A stretch of 10,658 bases of DNA from contig CALBJK010000158.1 of the NCBI GenBank assembly GCA_937892695.1, positions 1 through 10,658 on the forward strand, given 5' to 3'. Under the pieces are notes generated by a model, which saw nothing but the letters and a program-made list of their open reading frames with translations, was not told where the DNA came from and did no database searches. The stretch comes from an uncultured Prevotella sp. GTDB lineage: Bacteria; Bacteroidota; Bacteroidia; Bacteroidales; Bacteroidaceae. Of the stretch, positions 7,267-10,658 are shown piece after piece (position 1 is the stretch's first letter; each line of letters opens with the position of its first letter). Made by a program: the position numbers and the translations under genes.

Positions 7267-9304
7267 TCCATGCTCCAGGTTGCGGAACATTACCAAAGTC
7301 GACGTACCTTTTGTCAAGTATGTTGTTGGCTTCGACATACAGCTTATATTTAGTGTCGGTCCACGCAAGTCTTGCATCGACGATGCCGTAAGGACGGTAG
7401 TCTTGCACCTTTCCGTCAACGTCAGCGTAGGTGCCGGTACGGTCTTGGAAGCGGTAGCGCAGTCCTAATCCGAGTTTTTTCACGATTCGTGTCTCCAGAC
7501 CTGCCACTACCTTATGACGCAGGTATTCGAGTGTAGACATGCTTTGCAATCCTGCTTGCTCGTCCTTGTTCTGGTCGATGTAGCTGTAAGCGAAGTCCAG
7601 TTTTTGCAGAAACCGTTGGTAGGGGAGGAGTGTTTGTAAATTTATCAGCCCTGATATTTCCATACCAAGAGAGTTGATGCGTGTGAAATTAACAGATTCC
7701 CATATTGCATCTTCGCCTTCGTCTGTGTTTCTCACCCAGTCGATCATGTTTTTACAATGATTGTAGTAAACACTTACTTTTGCGTTCACAGTTTCTGAAA
7801 CAAATTTCACGCCACATTCTATTGCTGACAATTCTTCCGGTTTCAGATACTTGTCGGCCTTGTGTCCTCCTACTGAATAGTAAAGCTCGGTAGCCGACGG
7901 CATTCGTAGCGAAGTGTTGTACGAGGCGTAAATCCTTATTCCTGTCCCTATTCTATAGCTTGCGTCTATTCCCGGATAAATGCGCATGTTCATTCTGTTC
8001 CATGAATTTTTCACGGCTATGAGTCCGGCAGAAAGCGTAAAACGGTTGAGCATTAGATTATGTTCCAGCACGAAACTGATGTTTGTCCGGTCCAGACCGT
8101 ATTTGTATTCGCGGTCGGTGCCATTAATGCCGACCGGGTGTTCGAGTGGTTCTCCCAGGTTTGTGCTGATAAGGTCTTCGTTTCTCATTTCTGCACCTAA
8201 AGCCGTCCTTCCGGTAAACCAGTCGAAGTAAGCATTAAGGTTTACTCCGTATACATCAGTCCTATGATAATTGTATGGCACTTGATCTTCAGTTCCTCTG
8301 AACAGTTCGAAGCGGTCCATGTTGCGGTTCCAATATATCGAAGGTCGCAGACGTACCTTTCCGTTTTTTGTTTCGGCCTTAATGGCTGTGAATGTTTTTA
8401 GGGTATGTTCGAACTGGTTGTCCCACTTCACTCCATAGAATGTATTTGATCCGAATCCTTTGGCGCTCAAACCTCCGTGCCATTCTACTCTTGCCACATT
8501 GTCTTCATAATGTCCTTGATAGAAAAATTTCCCGCCGTTGTAGTCGGCATTCAGATTCCCCGCTTTCGAACGGCTGTATCCGTCACTTCGTGTGTAGCTG
8601 CCAGAAACTGAGTTTGTCCATTGTTTCGTAGCGATATTGGTGCGTACCCCGGCTGTGGCGTATCCGTAGCTTCCTCCTTCTGTGCGAGCAGAAATATTAT
8701 TTCGAATTTCTTTTTTGGTGACGATGTTGATTGCTCCCAGTAGCGAAGATGTGCCGTAGACTCGTCCGGCAGGTCCTTCCAGCACTTCAATCCTTTCTAT
8801 GTCGCTGATGTCAACTGGAAGGTCGAATGCATTGTGCCCTGTCTGAGGGTCACAAACGTTTATTCCGTTCAGAAGTATTGTCACCTGCTCATAGTTGCCT
8901 CCTCGTATGCTCACATCGGTCTGTGCCCCAATAGGACCACGCTGTCTGATGTCTACCCCAACGGCATATTTGAGCAGATCGTTTATACTTTGTACCGGTG
9001 CAGCGGCTATGTCCTTTCTGTCCAGTACAGTTACCATTCTCGCCGCACGGCTTTCTGACAGCGGTGCTCGCGAAGCCGTAACGTCCACTCCTTCGAGCAG
9101 CACAGTCCGGCTTGCCGTCTGCTGCGTGCTGTCAGCCTTGTCTGCCTCAATGCATATGCTATTGGCTTTGGCATGGCTGAGAGTGACGACGCTAAGTGTC
9201 CCGACAATCACTTCCTTGCCAAGGCAGGCAAACAGGGAGTAGCCTTTATTGCCGAAACGTCTGAATTTGAGACGGTCGCGTCTGTTGAAAATTTCTCTGT
9301 ACAT
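7232..9304 (-). CDS. TonB-dependent outer-membrane receptor, BtuB/CirA-like
   Basis: The 690-aa product has a leader of about 47 residues ending in AKA, a TonB-box-like stretch (LLEGVDVTAS, 69-78), a plug domain (about 85-200) and a C-terminal beta-barrel to the end. Plug hallmarks are APVQSINDLLKYAVGVDIRQR (from 102), DVSIRGGNYEQVTILLNGI (from 130) and RIEVLEGPAGRVYG (171-184). The barrel ends with RYVDFGNVPQPGAWIICG and a short last strand. There is no N-terminal carboxypeptidase-like domain and no SusD partner, so it is a BtuB/siderophore-type receptor, not a SusC glycan porin. The substrate is unknown; no cobalamin riboswitch is recognisable upstream. The leader is long: a basic stretch and GYSLFACLGKEV precede the hydrophobic core. 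It has its own promoter and is separated from the kinase gene by a terminator. Confidence 0.92.
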   Translation of the reverse strand: MYREIFNRRDRLKFRRFGNKGYSLFACLGKEVIVGTLSVVTLSHAKANSICIEADKADSTQQTASRTVLLEGVDVTASRAPLSESRAARMVTVLDRKDIAAAPVQSINDLLKYAVGVDIRQRGPIGAQTDVSIRGGNYEQVTILLNGINVCDPQTGHNAFDLPVDISDIERIEVLEGPAGRVYGTSSLLGAINIVTKKEIRNNISARTEGGSYGYATAGVRTNIATKQWTNSVSGSYTRSDGYSRSKAGNLNADYNGGKFFYQGHYEDNVARVEWHGGLSAKGFGSNTFYGVKWDNQFEHTLKTFTAIKAETKNGKVRLRPSIYWNRNMDRFELFRGTEDQVPYNYHRTDVYGVNLNAYFDWFTGRTALGAEMRNEDLISTNLGEPLEHPVGINGTDREYKYGLDRTNISFVLEHNLMLNRFTLSAGLIAVKNSWNRMNMRIYPGIDASYRIGTGIRIYASYNTSLRMPSATELYYSVGGHKADKYLKPEELSAIECGVKFVSETVNAKVSVYYNHCKNMIDWVRNTDEGEDAIWESVNFTRINSLGMEISGLINLQTLLPYQRFLQKLDFAYSYIDQNKDEQAGLQSMSTLEYLRHKVVAGLETRIVKKLGLGLRYRFQDRTGTYADVDGKVQDYRPYGIVDARLAWTDTKYKLYVEANNILDKRYVDFGNVPQPGAWIICGAAMNINL

Positions 9305-9327
9305 AATTTATTTTGTAAAAACGAATA

Positions 9328-9359
9328 CAAAATTACATGTATTTTATCGAACGACCGAA
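9328..9359 (-). promoter_or_regulatory. Probable promoter of the TonB receptor
   Basis: On the minus strand a -7 box TAATTTTG (9328-9335) matches TAnnTTTG exactly. A near-consensus -33 box TTCG (9356-9359, one mismatch to TTTG) lies 20 bp further upstream. The predicted transcription start is near 9321-9325, leaving a leader of only about 20 nt. That leaves no room for a riboswitch within the transcript. Confidence 0.55.
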
Positions 9360-9388
9360 CTGTTATGGCTTTTGTTTTCAAAGAATAA

Positions 9389-9438
9389 CAAAGGCGGATT
9401 CTATAAATCGCATAAAACGATTATAGAATCCGCCTTTG
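9389..9438 (-). terminator. Strong hairpin terminator after the ROK kinase gene
   Basis: The arms CAAAGGCGGATTCTATAA (9389-9406) and its exact complement (9421-9438) give an 18-bp perfect stem. With one bulged A it can be extended by an ATCG/CGAT pairing, closing to a 7-nt loop. It starts 24 nt beyond the kinase stop codon. In the minus direction it is followed by TTATTCTTTG, a modest U-rich tail; on the plus strand it is followed by GCTTTT. It separates the kinase transcript from the receptor promoter. Confidence 0.8.
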
Positions 9439-9462
9439 CTTTTAAGTATTAAAACCTATTCT

Positions 9463-10431
9463 TTAGATTTCCCAGCCTACTGCCGATGCACCTAATACTG
9501 CAGCCGAAGATCCTTCAAGTCCGCTGATGAGGAATTTCGCTTTTCCTTTGAATATATTAAGTACGTTCTTGTCGTATGCTTCCTTGAGAGGTTTCATCAG
9601 CAAGTCGCCTGCTTTTGTCAGACCACCGAAGAATATGAATGCCTCGGGTGAAGAGAATGCTGTAAAGTTGGCACACGATTCACCGAGCAACCGTCCTGTG
9701 AAGTCGTATACACGCTGTGCCAGCTTGTCGCCTTTGCCTGCTGCAATCGACACGTCGAGCGATGTTATCTTCGCCGGATCTAAGTCGCGGAGCAGCGAAG
9801 GCTCGTCTGATGTTTCAAGAAATTCGCGTGCTGTGCGTGCCACGCCTGTAGCCGAGCAATAAGCTTCGAGACAGCCTTTACGTCCACATCCACAGGTGCG
9901 TCCGTTCTCTTTTACGATTACATGTCCCAGCTCGCCCGCAAAACCGTCACAGCCATACACCAGCTGTCCGTTGACCACTATGCCCGAGCCAACGCCAGTT
10001 CCGAGAGTGATAACTATGAAGTTCTTCATTCCGCGTGCCACACCGTAGGTCATTTCGCCGATAGCAGCTGCATTGGCATCGTTGGTCAGAGCCACGGGAA
10101 TGCCGAGCTTGTCCGAGAATAGCTTTGCCAAAGGCACAATACCGTTGTGGCCCCATTCGAGGTTGGGCGCAAACTCTATCGTTCCGTTATAGTAATTGCC
10201 GTTAGGCGCACCGATACCCATAGACTTGATTTTGTCGATACCGCCTACCTGGTCTATTATGAGTTGTAAGGCGTCAACTGAAGCTTCTACATATTTGTCG
10301 ACTGTTTCGTAGCCTTGTGTCTTGATTGAAGTAGTGGCTTTTATTTCGCCTCTGCTGTCCACAATGCCGAAAACGGAGTTTGTTCCTCCTAAGTCCAAAC
10401 CGATTACATACGGTTTCAATGTCTCTGTCAT
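9463..10431 (-). CDS. rokA: ROK-family glucokinase/hexokinase
   Basis: The 322-aa cytoplasmic enzyme phosphorylates glucose or related hexoses with ATP, feeding glycolysis and amino-sugar pathways. In order it shows the phosphate-binding loop DLGGTNS (13-19), GIGAPNG (72-78), the catalytic aspartate in TNDANAAAIGE (D118), GTGVGSG (144-150), GELGH with sugar-contacting E167 and zinc ligand H170, the ROK zinc motif CGCGRKGCLE (180-189; C180, C182, C187), and FFGG (about 267-270). There is no N-terminal DNA-binding helix-turn-helix, so it is a kinase rather than a ROK repressor. The sequence strongly resembles Bacteroides fragilis RokA, a broad-specificity hexokinase, from memory. It is transcribed alone: a consensus promoter lies upstream and a strong terminator downstream. 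Substrate range beyond glucose is inference; 'glk' would be an equally fair label. Confidence 0.95.
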   Translation of the reverse strand: MTETLKPYVIGLDLGGTNSVFGIVDSRGEIKATTSIKTQGYETVDKYVEASVDALQLIIDQVGGIDKIKSMGIGAPNGNYYNGTIEFAPNLEWGHNGIVPLAKLFSDKLGIPVALTNDANAAAIGEMTYGVARGMKNFIVITLGTGVGSGIVVNGQLVYGCDGFAGELGHVIVKENGRTCGCGRKGCLEAYCSATGVARTAREFLETSDEPSLLRDLDPAKITSLDVSIAAGKGDKLAQRVYDFTGRLLGESCANFTAFSSPEAFIFFGGLTKAGDLLMKPLKEAYDKNVLNIFKGKAKFLISGLEGSSAAVLGASAVGWEI

Positions 10432-10476
10432 GTTTTTCTTATTTTAAATTAATAGTAATTTCTTTTATATGAATTC

Positions 10477-10496
10477 AAATCGTATCAGTACGATTT
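10477..10496. promoter_or_regulatory. Inverted repeat, likely operator or leader hairpin of the kinase
   Basis: AAATCGTA, a 4-nt centre TCAG, and TACGATTT form a perfect 8-bp inverted repeat. It sits immediately downstream of the predicted kinase transcription start and about 46 nt before its start codon. That position suits a repressor operator, or a hairpin in the 5' leader of the kinase mRNA. It is also upstream of the divergent gene. Confidence 0.5.
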
Positions 10497-10507
10497 CATC
10501 CTTTTGG

Positions 10508-10539
10508 CAAAGGTATTAAAAATAGTCTATGCAAACAAA
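10508..10539 (-). promoter_or_regulatory. Bacteroidetes-type promoter of the ROK kinase
   Basis: On the minus strand, TTTG (10536-10539), a 20-bp spacer and TACCTTTG (10508-10515) match the Bacteroidetes primary promoter consensus exactly. The predicted start site near 10500-10504 gives a leader of about 70 nt. Confidence 0.75.
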
Positions 10540-10554
10540 GTTTTAAAGTGAAAA

Positions 10555-10586
10555 TTTGCCCATATCATATAAAATTCGCAATTTTG
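10555..10586 (+). promoter_or_regulatory. Candidate promoter of the right-edge gene
   Basis: TTTG (10555-10558), a 20-bp spacer and CAATTTTG (10579-10586) match the Bacteroidetes consensus with one mismatch in the -7 box. The start site would fall at about 10590-10594, directly before the ATG at 10595, so the message would be leaderless or nearly so. The -33 box is only 15 bp from that of the divergent kinase promoter. Confidence 0.45.
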
Positions 10587-10594
10587 CATCCGCT

Positions 10595-10658
10595 ATGGAG
10601 TTACCCATTCAGTTAGACATATTAGACTTTATATTCAAAGGCATTCTCATTGGCATCG
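10595..10658 (+). CDS. Putative LysE-type membrane transporter, 5' end only
   Basis: Only 21 codons lie inside the window, reading MELPIQLDILDFIFKGILIG and one more residue. The frame is open to the edge. A short polar start followed by a hydrophobic segment with FKGILIGI resembles the first membrane helix of LysE/RhtB-type amino-acid exporters found in Bacteroidales, but this is recognition from a very short piece. It is divergent from the kinase gene. The family call is tentative; that it is a real membrane-protein start is more likely. Confidence 0.55.
   Translation, partial: MELPIQLDILDFIFKGILIGI

Noticed and set aside
7139..7468. 109-codon plus-strand frame across the convergent gene ends
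   Set aside because: It overlaps two well-supported genes in other frames, and its sequence resembles no protein family.

Overview
The window looks like chromosomal DNA from a Bacteroidales bacterium, most likely Prevotella or a close relative. Four things point there: a short protein with a type IX secretion (T9SS) type B sorting domain, several promoters of the Bacteroidetes primary-sigma type (TTTG, 19-20 bp, TAnnTTTG), a BtuB-like TonB receptor with a long N-terminal leader, and a ROK kinase that closely resembles Bacteroides RokA. The genus is inferred from protein and promoter style, not from a database search.

Layout. Positions 1-445 are non-coding. They hold a 16-bp perfect palindrome, a four-unit tandem array of palindromic cores with an exact 22-bp period, and a consensus promoter. 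A plus-strand run follows: a 238-aa secreted protein with a T9SS sorting domain (464-1180), then uvrA 31 nt later (1212-4064). After a 124-bp gap comes a second plus-strand cluster: a TsaC/YrdC-type threonylcarbamoyl-AMP synthase (4189-4758), a CLC chloride channel/transporter with two CBS domains (4810-6615), and a secreted YiiX-like permuted papain-fold enzyme (6637-7266). The last of these overlaps by 35 bp, tail to tail, with a minus-strand BtuB-like TonB-dependent receptor (7232-9304). Upstream of the receptor are its likely promoter, a long strong hairpin terminator, and the minus-strand ROK-family glucokinase/hexokinase (9463-10431). A divergent promoter region with an 8-bp-arm inverted repeat separates the kinase from the first 21 codons of a putative LysE-type membrane protein that runs off the right edge.

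How the genes relate. This is mainly housekeeping and envelope content (DNA repair, tRNA modification, anion transport, outer-membrane uptake, sugar phosphorylation), not a defence island or mobile element. I saw no transposase, integrase, CRISPR array, tRNA or rRNA. The clearest unexplained signal is the 22-bp-period palindromic array at 143-230. Other points worth a look are a CLC protein with a channel-type valine where proton-coupled exchangers carry glutamate, a UvrA zinc module missing one cysteine, the very small T9SS type B protein placed directly upstream of uvrA, the extended leader on the TonB receptor, and a likely operator or leader hairpin just downstream of the kinase promoter. 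I did not find convincing evidence of a wholly new multigene system.
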